From: Enterococcus mundtii
Lineage (GTDB): Bacteria > Bacillota > Bacilli > Lactobacillales > Enterococcaceae
Assembly (NCBI RefSeq): GCF_002947535.1
Contig: NZ_PUAP01000002.1
Span: 1-64,000, forward strand
DNA: 64,000 nt
Direction: 5' to 3'
This document shows positions 26,488-35,444 of the stretch, in pieces (the first letter of the stretch is position 1; the number at the start of each line of letters is the position of its first letter). Made by a program: the position numbers and the translations under genes. The notes beneath the pieces were generated by a model. The model had not been told where the DNA came from and did not search any database. It saw only the letters and a program-made list of their open reading frames with translations.

Positions 26488-28224
26488 TTAGCCAATCAAT
26501 TCCCAAGGGCCCCATTGTTCAGTTCCAGGTTCATTGCCTCGTGTCCACCATTTTGCACGATATGTGTTGCCTTTGTGTGTCACGAGATCACCTAAATCAT
26601 AAATTGTATCTGCATCCCATGCTTCTACTGCTGGTGCATCCGCTGTTGTCACAACTAATGCTTTGCTTTCTTCTGAAATGTTGCCTGCTTCGTCAAATGC
26701 TTTGACTGTATAAGAATACTCTGTATTAGCTGTTAATCCTGCATCACTGAATGTGTTTGTTTCTGTTTCTCCTACTTGCTCACCATCACGGTAAACATAA
26801 TAGCCTACTACACCAACGTTATCTGTTGATTGTGTCCATGATAAAGAGACACTCTTGTCACTAATTGATGAAGCCGTAATGTTCAATGGTACTGATGGAG
26901 CTTCCAAGTCTGCTGGTGGCTCTTCTAATGTAGAGATCACTAACGCTTTACTTTCTTCTGAAACGTTACCAGCTGCATCGAATGCTTTCACTGTATAAGT
27001 GTATTCTGTGCTGGCAGTCAATTTTGTATCTGTATAAGCATTGTTTGTTGCTCTGCCAATTTGTTCGCCATCGCGATAAATGTAATAACCTGCTACGCCA
27101 CGATCATCTGTTGATTTTGTCCATGATAATGCAACAGTTGAATGTGTTGCTGTGCCTGCTAGATTGGTTGGTTGTGAAGGTTTTTCTGTATCAGGTGTTT
27201 TTTCTTGGAATAGATCCTGATAAGACTTCGCAAATGATTCATTGTACTCTACTCCAGCTGAGTTTCTTCCTTCATCCCAGTTGATACTCCAAGTCATCAA
27301 ACCTTTTAATGGTGTTTGATCTTTTTCCATTTGTTCAAATACATCATAAACTTTCGATGGTTCTTTTACAAAACCATTTGCTGCTGCATCAACGTTTGCT
27401 GGAATACCTAAAGCTAAACGATTCGCTGGAATTTGGATAAAACCACCGCTTCCTTCATTGAAAGCTTTTGAAATCCCATATAAGAATTCAAATTTTTTGC
27501 TGTCATTGTTTTGAGCGATCCATTCAGTTCCAACACTGATACCATCACCTGCTTGGTTGTACAGCTGTGGTGCAATAAAATCATACTCTTGTTCTAAAGC
27601 AGTAATGTATGGAACATATTTACCTTGTGTTCTTAAGTACGGAAACTCTGGCGCCATGGAGATAATAAAATGTTTTTGTTCTTTTTCAAAATGCGCACGA
27701 ACGATCTTCAACGCATCTGGGATCACTGTTTTATTGTCGCCTGCATCTACTGCAGTTTGCTCTAAATCAATATCCAAGCCATCAAATCCATAAACTTCAA
27801 CCAAACGGATGATTTCATCTGCAAAGGCTTGTTCTTCCCCTTTATGTAATTCAATATGTGAGTCTGCACCCCCAAGTGAAATAATGACCACACGATTTTC
27901 AGCATTCAAAGTTGCTACTTTTTGTCTAAATTCACTGTCAGACATATTGTAAGGTTTGAATGTTGGGATACCTTCTCCTTTCATGAATGACACAGCAATC
28001 ACATTATAAAAAGGATTTACTTTTGCCAAATCAGTATCTGCCGGACGACCGCCTTGGTAACCAGCACCTTGTTCAGGCATCCAATTATGATAATAACCTA
28101 CTGAAACTTGGCGATTTGAGATATCTGGCATCGTATCTGCTGCGTCTGCTGCAAACACATCTGTTCCGCCTCCAATCAAACAACCTAAAAGACCAACTGA
28201 GAATAATAAAGTTTTCTTGTTCAT
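26488..28224 (-). CDS. chiA: Secreted GH18 chitinase with two FnIII domains and a CBM5/12
   Basis: A 578-residue secreted enzyme: signal peptide (about 1-26, ...TDVFA), GH18 barrel (about 38-340), two tandem fibronectin type III domains (about 348-435 and 440-525, much alike: WTKSTDDRGVAGYYIYRDGEQ and WTQSTDNVGVVGYYVYRDGEQ), and a C-terminal chitin-binding module (about 533-578, AWDADTIYDLGDLVTHKGNT). The catalytic DxxDxDxE is intact as DGLDIDLE (D148-E155), Glu155 being the acid. It hydrolyses chitin outside the cell. Shine-Dalgarno AGGAGG precedes the ATG. Its promoter carries the 18-bp box shared with the LPMO gene, and the Rgg gene is divergent from it. Confidence 0.95.
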   Translation of the reverse strand: MNKKTLLFSVGLLGCLIGGGTDVFAADAADTMPDISNRQVSVGYYHNWMPEQGAGYQGGRPADTDLAKVNPFYNVIAVSFMKGEGIPTFKPYNMSDSEFRQKVATLNAENRVVIISLGGADSHIELHKGEEQAFADEIIRLVEVYGFDGLDIDLEQTAVDAGDNKTVIPDALKIVRAHFEKEQKHFIISMAPEFPYLRTQGKYVPYITALEQEYDFIAPQLYNQAGDGISVGTEWIAQNNDSKKFEFLYGISKAFNEGSGGFIQIPANRLALGIPANVDAAANGFVKEPSKVYDVFEQMEKDQTPLKGLMTWSINWDEGRNSAGVEYNESFAKSYQDLFQEKTPDTEKPSQPTNLAGTATHSTVALSWTKSTDDRGVAGYYIYRDGEQIGRATNNAYTDTKLTASTEYTYTVKAFDAAGNVSEESKALVISTLEEPPADLEAPSVPLNITASSISDKSVSLSWTQSTDNVGVVGYYVYRDGEQVGETETNTFSDAGLTANTEYSYTVKAFDEAGNISEESKALVVTTADAPAVEAWDADTIYDLGDLVTHKGNTYRAKWWTRGNEPGTEQWGPWELIG

Positions 28225-28256
28225 TTTTTCCCTCCTAAATTTGTATTACAGAACAG

Positions 28257-28307
28257 ATTAAAACATATCTTATTCTATAGATTTTTTTTTGTTTGGTATT
28301 GCAACAA
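28257..28307 (-). promoter_or_regulatory. 18-bp box and -10 of the chitinase promoter (copy 2 of 4)
   Basis: On the minus strand TTGTTGCAATACCAAACA (28307-28290), a 27-bp gap, then TTTAAT (28262-28257) as -10. The -35 position reads AAAATC, far from consensus. It is located between the divergent chitinase and Rgg genes. Confidence 0.8.
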
Positions 28308-28435
28308 AATAATTTCAGAGAAAAAAAAATCGCACTTTTTTATCAAAAGGACGCATATATGAAAACATAACATCCACATAACTACATTATGCTACTATAG
28401 CCATGTACAAAAAACAGCTTCTGGAGGAAATGAAC

Positions 28436-29377
28436 ATGACAGAACATGCTGCTCTAATTCGAAAATTAAGAAAAGATCGCGGATTGACACAAGAACAACT
28501 AACTTCAGGTATCTCACAAAGAGGAACCTTAGCAGCTTTCGAATCACGCGGAACAAAAATTGGTTTTGAACTATTAGTAAATTATCTTGATCGGATGAAT
28601 ATCACGCTTGAAGAATATCAATTTTTATTGAATAGTAATTCATTGTCAAATAAACAAAAATTAACGAATTACTTGATTACTTCAAAAAACATTACGTCTG
28701 CTCAAGAACAAGAATTGCTTAATGAATTTGAAAAAACAGGAAACATCTATTATCGTTTGATCTATGCCCAAAGAAAATTGATTTCAAATTATCTATATAG
28801 TACTTCTTTTACCGCATCAATGAAAGAAGAGATCAGTGTCATTAAAAAGTATCTTGAAAAGATCGATACTTGGGGCCACTTTGAATTGACTATTTTTTCA
28901 AATTGTTTATTTATTTTTGATGATGAATATATTGCCTACTTGTTCCAAAACAGTATCACAAAAATGAAAGCCTACATAGATAATACCTATTATTCTGAAC
29001 TTCTTTCTAATTTTATTTTAAACGGTGTACGTCTTTCTTTTAACCGTGAATCAACCACTTTACGCAAATTATTTCTAGCGCAATTGAAAAAAATCGCTAC
29101 GACCCATAAGCAAACACTCGACCTTGCGCATTACAAAGTGTTTACTGCTTTAGATAAACTAGCAGATGGACAAAAATCAGCTTTAAAAGAAGTAGAAACG
29201 GGTATTGCCTTTTTTGAATGGTTAGATCTTTCTACAAGTAAAGACTACATGAACAATCTGAAAGAAAAATTTTGCGCAGAAGCATGTGATTTTACGCACA
29301 ATGACCATCACACAAAAGTTGTTGTCAAAGGTCCGTGTGATCATATCTCTTCACAACGCCAAGTGAATACTGCCTAA
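28436..29377 (+). CDS. Rgg-family transcriptional regulator
   Basis: A 313-residue regulator with an N-terminal XRE-type helix-turn-helix (LIRKLRKDRGLTQEQLTSGISQRGTLAAFESRG, about 5-40) followed by 'LLVNYLDRMNITLEEYQFLL' and a long helical C-terminal domain, the Rgg/GadR/MutR layout. Rgg proteins bind short intracellular peptides and activate promoters from sites just upstream of the -35. The ATG at 28436 has GGAGG 8 nt upstream; an in-frame extension to 28403 is not needed. It lies between the divergent chitinase gene and the LPMO gene, both with the 18-bp box, so it is the best candidate for the activator of that regulon. That link is inference. Confidence 0.88.
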   Translation: MTEHAALIRKLRKDRGLTQEQLTSGISQRGTLAAFESRGTKIGFELLVNYLDRMNITLEEYQFLLNSNSLSNKQKLTNYLITSKNITSAQEQELLNEFEKTGNIYYRLIYAQRKLISNYLYSTSFTASMKEEISVIKKYLEKIDTWGHFELTIFSNCLFIFDDEYIAYLFQNSITKMKAYIDNTYYSELLSNFILNGVRLSFNRESTTLRKLFLAQLKKIATTHKQTLDLAHYKVFTALDKLADGQKSALKEVETGIAFFEWLDLSTSKDYMNNLKEKFCAEACDFTHNDHHTKVVVKGPCDHISSQRQVNTA

Positions 29378-29380
29378 AAT

Positions 29381-29425
29381 AACCGTGTATCTCCTCACTC
29401 CCAATGAGAAGATACACGGTTTTTA
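29381..29425 (+). terminator. Terminator of the Rgg gene
   Basis: AACCGTGTATCTCCTCA / TGAGAAGATACACGGTT with one mismatch, then TTTT, directly after the stop codon. Confidence 0.85.
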
Positions 29426-29910
29426 AGTCTCTCTATTTATTCTCTATTTATTCTCGATTGATTCGATAGGTTCCACTGGAATGGCGTACTTGATACGAGA
29501 GTTTCTAAACAGTTCATTGCACATTTCGTAGTCAGACGATTATCGATCAAAGAACTATCAGAAATGCAACGCATTAAATAAATTCGTCTTCGTGTATTCC
29601 TTTCAGGGTACCGATTACTAAAGTCAACAAATCCTACCCAGTCACATGGGCCACCCACACGGCACACCAGTCTATTGCCTGTGTAGGAGCATAACGTTGC
29701 TTCCTTGATTTTCTGATTCGTTCTCTACATTTCCTCTCAATAAATTCTTTTGTTACTTGTTTTGTCTCCGTGTCTCCACCTTCTATACTCTATACTGTGC
29801 AAACGCGACTCCTTCAGTGGCAGTTCTTTCTCCAGCGAACATTTACGTTTCACCTAAAAAATGACTAACTAGTATAATTTCTAATAACACTCGCGATGAA
29901 CGAATTTTTT
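29426..29910. other. Non-coding stretch between the Rgg and LPMO genes
   Basis: About 485 bp without a supportable gene. A direct repeat of TCTATTTATTC occurs near 29431-29453. A 76-codon minus-strand frame (29437-29667) and a 35-codon plus-strand frame ending near 29580 lack ribosome binding sites. Composition is more mixed than the flanking AT-rich DNA, so decayed coding sequence is possible. Confidence 0.35.
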
Positions 29911-29961
29911 TTGTTGCAATAACATACATAATTTTCACATTAATAATATGTCAGTTATGAT
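29911..29961 (+). promoter_or_regulatory. 18-bp box and -10 of the LPMO promoter (copy 3 of 4)
   Basis: TTGTTGCAATAACATACA (29911-29928), 27-bp gap, TATGAT (29956-29961). The -35 position reads TTTCAC. The transcript would start near 29968, about 38 nt before the LPMO start codon. Confidence 0.8.
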
Positions 29962-30005
29962 AACAATCGTTAGTTACATAAAGAAAAATTATTGGAGGAA
30001 TCATC

Positions 30006-30647
30006 ATGAAAAAAAGTACGTTAATTGGTTTAGGATTCATTTTAGCAGGTATCGGAGCAAGCACGCTTACTTCTGTCGATGTTGCTGCGCACGGTTATGT
30101 TTCTGAACCAGCAAGTCGTGGATACCAAGGAAGCCTCGACAAAAATACAAACTGGAATGCTGCATTCAAAAAATACGGAGCTGTTATCAATGAGCCACAA
30201 TCTCTTGAAGCACCAAAAGGATTCCCAGCTGCTGGACCTGAAGATGGGCAAATCGCTTCTGCAAATGGTGCGGTAGGTGATTTCTTATTGGATCAACAAA
30301 CAGCCTCATTGTGGACAAAACAACAACTGACAGCTGGTGCAAATGATTTTACTTGGACATTCACTGCCAACCATGCAACAACGAAATGGCATTACTACAT
30401 GACAAAAGCAGGTTGGGATCAAAATGATGCGTTGACAAGAGACGACTTGGAATTCATTGGTGAAGTAGGTAATGATGGACAACTAGCTTCTACTAATCCA
30501 ACACATTCGATCAACATTCCTAATGACCGTTTAGGCTATCATGTGATCTTAGCTATTTGGGATGTTGCTGATACTAAAAATGGTTTCTATAATGTCATTG
30601 ACGTCGATGTCAAAGGTGAAACAGTTTTAGCTGACTTGCAAAAATAA
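30006..30647 (+). CDS. AA10 lytic polysaccharide monooxygenase (chitin-active)
   Basis: A 213-residue secreted copper enzyme. The signal peptide ends at A28 (VDVAA), so the mature protein begins with His29 (HGYVSEPASRGYQG). The second copper-brace histidine is in TANHATTKWHYYMTK (His123), and the axial Phe is in NGFYNVIDVDV. This is a single-domain AA10 like the E. faecalis chitin-binding LPMO. It oxidatively cleaves crystalline chitin and boosts GH18 chitinases, here the enzyme at 26488. Shine-Dalgarno GGAGG precedes the ATG. The gene has its own boxed promoter and terminator. Confidence 0.95.
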   Translation: MKKSTLIGLGFILAGIGASTLTSVDVAAHGYVSEPASRGYQGSLDKNTNWNAAFKKYGAVINEPQSLEAPKGFPAAGPEDGQIASANGAVGDFLLDQQTASLWTKQQLTAGANDFTWTFTANHATTKWHYYMTKAGWDQNDALTRDDLEFIGEVGNDGQLASTNPTHSINIPNDRLGYHVILAIWDVADTKNGFYNVIDVDVKGETVLADLQK

Positions 30648-30704
30648 AAATTATTAATGACGGAAAGAGACCGAGGCAGGAATCTTTAACCACGGAAAAT
30701 AAGT

Positions 30705-30753
30705 CACCATCTACGAGAATTGTTCGTCAATTTTTTGTAGATGGTGCTTTTTT
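30705..30753 (+). terminator. LPMO gene terminator
   Basis: CACCATCTAC (30705-30714) / GTAGATGGTG (30737-30746) with an inner GAATTG/CAATTT pairing and a T run. Confidence 0.85.
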
Positions 30754-30754
30754 G

Positions 30755-31053
30755 TAGTTATTTTTTTCTATGGTTTATTTAATTATAGGAGTTGCAAGGG
30801 CGACAATACGCTAAGCGTTATGGTGTGATTTCTTAAGTTTTACTAAAATGTGTGGATTATGAAAAGGCTTGTTCTCTTTTCATTCTAAATTTCATAAGCT
30901 ACAATATGAGAGTACCTAGTTATATCATCGTTAGATTTCTCGTTGCAAGGTATTTTTGTTGCTTTAAGGATATCTATTTATCATAAATCGGTTGTTTTTT
31001 GCCGATAGACGTTCGAACAATATTGGGTAACTTGTTTTTAGGAGGAAATTTTT
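30755..31053. other. Intergenic region upstream of the efrAB-like operon
   Basis: About 300 bp of AT-rich DNA. It holds the operon promoter and Shine-Dalgarno TAGGAGG before 31054. Two GTTGCAAGG words (near 30791 and 30945) recall the core of the 18-bp box but match poorly beyond it. No gene is seen. Confidence 0.35.
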
Positions 31054-32769
31054 ATGATTCAGTTATTGCGCTATGCGAAAGACTATCGAAAACAAATCAT
31101 CCTAGGTCCTGTATTTAAATTTTTAGAAGCAGTCTTTGAATTGATTTTACCTTTACTGATGGCTTCGCTGATCGATAATGGGCTAAAAATGAACAATCGT
31201 GAAGTGATCATCAACATGGGTATCTGGATGATCGCTATGTCGGTGATCGGATTGATCTGTGCCATTATTTGTCAATATTATTCATCCATTGCCTCTCAAG
31301 GGTTTGGAACAGAGCTTAGAAATCAACTCATCAAAAAAATCAACTCTTTCTCCCATAGTGAATTAAATCATTTTGGGACGGATACATTGATCACGCGCAT
31401 GACCAATGATATCAATCAGCTACAACTGGCACTCGCAATGGTCATCCGTTTATTGATCCGTGCACCCTTTTTAAGTATTGGATCAGTAGTCATGGCTTTT
31501 GTGATCGACTGGCAAGTCGGACTATTCTTCTTAGCTTTATTACCTATTTTTTCAGTCATTTTATACTTTATTATCCGTAAGACGATCCCCCTCTATCAAA
31601 AAGTCCAAGAAAAGTTAGATGGTCTAAATGAGACTGTTAGCCAAAACTTAAGCGGGGTTCGTGTCATTCGGGCATTTTCTCGTACCAATAAAGAGATCGA
31701 AACATTTGATGAAAACACGGATGTCTTGGCAAAAAATTATTTACGTGTTTCCAATATCTCTGCTTTGCTCTCTCCGGCAACAACATTGATCATGAATGTC
31801 GGGATCATTTGTCTATTGACTGTCGGCGGGGTCAAGGTAAACATCGGTTCTTTACAACAAGGACAAGTCTTAGCATTGATCAATTACATGAACCAAATGT
31901 TATTAGCCTTGATCGTCGTTTCCAATCTTGTCGTGATTTTCACTCGTGCAGAAGCTTCTGCTCAGCGGGTCAAAGAAGTCTTAGATACTGAAAATACTAT
32001 TACAGATGCTGAGACTCCTCGTGAACCAAATATGGATTCTGAGGCGATCTTACAATTTAAAGATGTCGATTTCCGTTATACGCCAGAATCTGGACTGTCA
32101 TTACAAGGAATCAATTTCACGTTAAAACGCCAAACTGTCTTAGGGATCATTGGTCCGACCGGAAGTGGTAAGACGACATTGACACAATTGATCCCACGTT
32201 TTTATGATGTGAGTGAAGGCTCTGTATTGTTTGATGAACAAGACGTTCGCGACTGGCCATTAGATACATTACGAAGTCAGATCTCGCAAGTACCACAAAC
32301 AGCTGTCCTATTCACCGGTACTATCCGCGAAAATCTTCAGTGGGGTAAACCTGATGCGACAGATGCAGAATGTTGGGAAGCTTTAGCGATTGCTCAAGCC
32401 GAAGATTTTGTTCGCCAATTACCCAAAGGTTTAGACACAAGAGTCATGGAGAATGGGAAAAACTTTTCCGGAGGACAAAAACAACGGTTGACGATTGCTC
32501 GTGCATTGATCGCCAAACCTGCCCTATTGATTTTAGATGACTCCTTGAGTGCCCTTGATTATCAAACGGATCTAAACTTGCGTCAAGCATTACAGTCTTC
32601 CCTTAACACAACAGTTATCATTATTTCTCAACGTATCCGTTCGATTCAACAAGCAGAGCACATCATCGTCATGGATCAAGGGAAAATCGTGGCACAGGGT
32701 ACACACGATACATTGCTTAGTCAATCTTCTGAGTATCGTGAAATCGTGGCATCACAGGAGGAGGAATAA
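31054..32769 (+). CDS. efrA: Heterodimeric ABC exporter subunit, EfrA-like
   Basis: A 571-residue half-transporter: six transmembrane helices (about 15-290) and an ATPase domain with Walker A GPTGSGKTT (about 369-377) and signature FSGGQKQR. Walker B is LLILDDS, where Asp replaces the catalytic Glu. That marks the degenerate nucleotide site typical of one subunit of heterodimeric exporters such as EfrAB, LmrCD and TM287/288. EfrAB exports dyes and some antibiotics in E. faecalis. The partner gene follows after 1 bp with a Shine-Dalgarno in the end of this gene. The Efr assignment rests on layout and motifs, not on alignment. Confidence 0.85.
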   Translation: MIQLLRYAKDYRKQIILGPVFKFLEAVFELILPLLMASLIDNGLKMNNREVIINMGIWMIAMSVIGLICAIICQYYSSIASQGFGTELRNQLIKKINSFSHSELNHFGTDTLITRMTNDINQLQLALAMVIRLLIRAPFLSIGSVVMAFVIDWQVGLFFLALLPIFSVILYFIIRKTIPLYQKVQEKLDGLNETVSQNLSGVRVIRAFSRTNKEIETFDENTDVLAKNYLRVSNISALLSPATTLIMNVGIICLLTVGGVKVNIGSLQQGQVLALINYMNQMLLALIVVSNLVVIFTRAEASAQRVKEVLDTENTITDAETPREPNMDSEAILQFKDVDFRYTPESGLSLQGINFTLKRQTVLGIIGPTGSGKTTLTQLIPRFYDVSEGSVLFDEQDVRDWPLDTLRSQISQVPQTAVLFTGTIRENLQWGKPDATDAECWEALAIAQAEDFVRQLPKGLDTRVMENGKNFSGGQKQRLTIARALIAKPALLILDDSLSALDYQTDLNLRQALQSSLNTTVIIISQRIRSIQQAEHIIVMDQGKIVAQGTHDTLLSQSSEYREIVASQEEE

Positions 32770-32770
32770 A

Positions 32771-34546
32771 ATGAAAACAAAAAAACTATCTTGGCAAACG
32801 CTCAAACGTTTTGTTCCTTATCTTACTGCCCATCCGCGAGAAATTTGGTTAGCTGTCTTGTTGGGAATCATCAATGGTGTTGCTACCGTCGTGATGACTT
32901 TACAAATCGGTCAAAGTATCGATCAAATGGTTGGTGTGGGACAAGTCAACTTTACTCGGTTAGTCCAATTACTTGTGATGTTCGGTGGGATCGTTTTACT
33001 GAATGTCATCAGTCAATGGTTGATCCAAGTACTAAGCAATCGTTTGGCATACCTTTCTGTTGCTAATCTACGAAAAGATGCCTTTGCTCGTTTGAATCTT
33101 TTGCCGTTAAGATACTATGATCAAAATTCCCATGGGAACATTGTCAGTCGCTTTACAAACGATATGGATAACATCTCCATTGCGATATCAGCGGCCTTCA
33201 ATCAATTATTTTCTGGGGTAGCGATCATTATTCTCTCACTGATCTTCATGCTCAGCTTGAGTCCACTATTGACACTTGTCGTCATTTGTTCGACACCGAT
33301 CATTTTCTTAGTCAGCTGGTTAGTGGCACGCGCTTCGCAAAATGATTTTGATAACCAGCAAAAAATCATCGGGAATATTTCAGGTTTCGTTACGGAACGT
33401 ATCGGTAATCAAAAAATCATCAAAGCGTTCCAACAAGAAGAAGTCAATCAACAGCAATTCAGCGCATTGAATGCTGATTTATATGAGAAAGGTCAGCGCG
33501 CGCAGTTCTCTTCTTCATTAACGAACCCATCTTCTCGTTTTGTCGATCACTTAGCCTATCTCTCCATTGGTTTGATTGGTGGTTTACTTGCCTTAAGAAG
33601 TGATTCAACGATTACTGTCGGGATCATTTCAAGCTTTACGATCTATTCAAGTCAGTTTTCAAAACCTTTTATTGAATTATCAGGTATCACGACACAGATC
33701 CAAACAGCATTTTCTGGTTTAGAACGCGCATTTGAGTTGATCGACCAACCGGAAGAAACACCAGATGAACCTTTTGCATATGAACTTGATCCTAAAACGA
33801 TCAAAGGCGAGGTCGCTTTCAAACATGTTTCTTTCTCTTACGAACCACAACAACGGTTGATCGAGAACTTCAGCTTTGTTGCTAAACCTGGTCAAACAGT
33901 AGCAATCGTTGGTAAAACGGGGGCTGGTAAATCCACATTAGTGAATTTATTGATGCGTTTTTATGATGTCAATTCTGGGACGATCACGATCGACGATTAT
34001 GATATTACCCAAATCGCTCGTGATTCCTTACGTAAGAGCTTCGGCATGGTTTTACAAGATACGTGGTTATTCGACAGTACGTTACGAGAAAATTTACGTT
34101 ACGGAAAGCCAGACGCCAGCGATGAAGAAATCAATGACGCTCTAAAATCAGCCTATATGTATGAATTTGTCCAACGCTTGCCAGAGAAACTGGATACACG
34201 CATTGGTGGACAGGGATTGAAAATCTCCGATGGACAACGTCAATTACTGACGATCGCTCGTACGATGATCAGTAATCCCCCTATGTTGATACTTGATGAA
34301 GCAACAAGTTCAGTTGATACATTGACAGAAAAGAAAATCCAAAATGCCTTCCTAAAAATGATGGAAGGAAAAACTAGTTTTGTGATTGCCCACCGCTTGT
34401 CCACAATCAAAAATGCCGATCAGATCCTCGTGATGGATCAAGGGGCAATTGTTGAGATGGGAACACATGATGAATTATTGAAAATTGAAGATGGCAGCTA
34501 TCGTCAACTTTATCAAGCGCAATTTACTGGATCGGTTGAAAAATAG
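32771..34546 (+). CDS. efrB: Heterodimeric ABC exporter subunit, EfrB-like
   Basis: A 591-residue half-transporter with six transmembrane helices and an ATPase domain: Walker A GKTGAGKST (about 388-396), Walker B MLILDEA with the catalytic Glu, and signature ISDGQRQL, which departs from SGGQ. The altered signature here and the Asp Walker B of the partner together form the inactive site, so the two genes complement each other as one pump. ATG at 32771 has GAGGAGG upstream; an in-frame extension to 32738 overlaps the partner gene. A strong bidirectional terminator follows. Confidence 0.87.
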   Translation: MKTKKLSWQTLKRFVPYLTAHPREIWLAVLLGIINGVATVVMTLQIGQSIDQMVGVGQVNFTRLVQLLVMFGGIVLLNVISQWLIQVLSNRLAYLSVANLRKDAFARLNLLPLRYYDQNSHGNIVSRFTNDMDNISIAISAAFNQLFSGVAIIILSLIFMLSLSPLLTLVVICSTPIIFLVSWLVARASQNDFDNQQKIIGNISGFVTERIGNQKIIKAFQQEEVNQQQFSALNADLYEKGQRAQFSSSLTNPSSRFVDHLAYLSIGLIGGLLALRSDSTITVGIISSFTIYSSQFSKPFIELSGITTQIQTAFSGLERAFELIDQPEETPDEPFAYELDPKTIKGEVAFKHVSFSYEPQQRLIENFSFVAKPGQTVAIVGKTGAGKSTLVNLLMRFYDVNSGTITIDDYDITQIARDSLRKSFGMVLQDTWLFDSTLRENLRYGKPDASDEEINDALKSAYMYEFVQRLPEKLDTRIGGQGLKISDGQRQLLTIARTMISNPPMLILDEATSSVDTLTEKKIQNAFLKMMEGKTSFVIAHRLSTIKNADQILVMDQGAIVEMGTHDELLKIEDGSYRQLYQAQFTGSVEK

Positions 34547-34582
34547 TGAACATCGAATCAGATGATTTTTCTGATCTATGCA

Positions 34583-34624
34583 AAAAACAAGCAGTCTTCT
34601 GGGATGGGAAGACTGCTTGTTTTT
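34583..34624. terminator. Bidirectional terminator
   Basis: AAAAACAAGCAGTCTTC (34583-34599) / GAAGACTGCTTGTTTTT (34608-34624), 8-nt loop. It serves the exporter operon (+) and the convergent folT-like gene (-), whose stop codon it touches. Confidence 0.9.
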
Positions 34625-35156
34625 ATTTTGTATGCGTCGTTAAACTCCGCAAAATTCTTTTATATGGCATGGCGCGCCCAATCACGTAGATCATCGTCGA
34701 TTGGATCGGCAACCAGATAATGGCTTTTAATAAACGTGGTCCCCAGAATACCCAGTTCATCGGTACTTGATACATGATGACCAACCATAATGGTGTCAGA
34801 ATCAAGCTAACGATCACTGTCACACTGAGCGTGGCTAAAATTGCATTTTTCCAAGTGATCTCTTTGCGATAGAAAAAGAAACCATAAATCGCTCCTTCAA
34901 TAAAAGCATTCAACGTGAAGCCGATGAAAAAGACAGATTTAGGAAATAATGCCATACCCACCACATCAGCTAACACAGCACCAACCCCTGTCCAAAATGG
35001 GCCAAATAAAATACCCATGATCACTTGGGGAATGAACGTTACACTGATTTTGAGTAATGGTGTTTCAAATGAAACTAAGCGAGACAACGTGACCATCAAT
35101 GCGATCAGCAGTCCCATGATCGTAATCATACGAGCATCTAAACGATTTTTCTTCAT
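34623..35156 (-). CDS. folT: ECF transporter S component, folate type (FolT)
   Basis: A 177-residue membrane protein with about six helices and the FolT-type order: 'RMITIMGLLIALMVTLSRL', 'ISVTFIPQVIMGILFGPFWTGVGAVLADVVG', and 'TLNAFIEGAIYGFFFY'. S components bind a vitamin and dock on a shared EcfAAT module encoded elsewhere. A tetrahydrofolate riboswitch in the leader supports folate as the substrate. The ATG at 35156 has AGGAG 9 nt upstream; the ATG at 35165 directly abuts the Shine-Dalgarno and is unlikely. Confidence 0.9.
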   Translation of the reverse strand: MKKNRLDARMITIMGLLIALMVTLSRLVSFETPLLKISVTFIPQVIMGILFGPFWTGVGAVLADVVGMALFPKSVFFIGFTLNAFIEGAIYGFFFYRKEITWKNAILATLSVTVIVSLILTPLWLVIMYQVPMNWVFWGPRLLKAIIWLPIQSTMIYVIGRAMPYKRILRSLTTHTK

Positions 35157-35193
35157 TTCTAGCATCTCCTTTAAGAGCTGCTACATGTTTCAT

Positions 35194-35290
35194 GCAGCGA
35201 ATGCGAAAATAAAACCGCGAACGAATGTCCTTCGTCCTAGAGGCAACATCCCATCCTCTAAGCACTTAACGCTTTATTTTCTACTCTGTT
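35194..35290 (-). promoter_or_regulatory. Tetrahydrofolate (THF) riboswitch
   Basis: On the minus strand the leader carries the conserved THF aptamer words in order: AGAGTAG, GCGTTAAGTG, GGATGGGATGTTGCC, CGAAGGAC and CGCGG, closing with GCATTCGCTGC. A P2 stem AAAATAAAGCG / GCGGTTTTATTTT is visible. The 3' end of the aptamer overlaps a second hairpin (GCTGCATG...CATGTAGCAGC, 35198-35177) lying just before the Shine-Dalgarno. Ligand binding may therefore switch access to the ribosome binding site. Confidence 0.9.
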
Positions 35291-35444
35291 AATAGTGGGA
35301 ACTTATCCCAGACAAACTATAGCATAGAAAAGGAAGCCCTGTAAATAAAAAAACCTAATGTTCTAAACGAAAACGATTCCTAAGTTCGTAACATGGCAGA
35401 CATTCGCCTTGATCAACTGTCTCTATCCTCATAAAACCCGAATT

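Noticed and set aside
29437-29667. 76-codon minus-strand frame between the Rgg and LPMO genes
   Set aside because: No ribosome binding site, atypical composition and no recognisable motif; treated as non-coding.
30780-30960. GTTGCAAGG words upstream of the exporter operon as copies of the box
   Set aside because: They match the core only, and no -10 lies 27 bp downstream of an aligned box.
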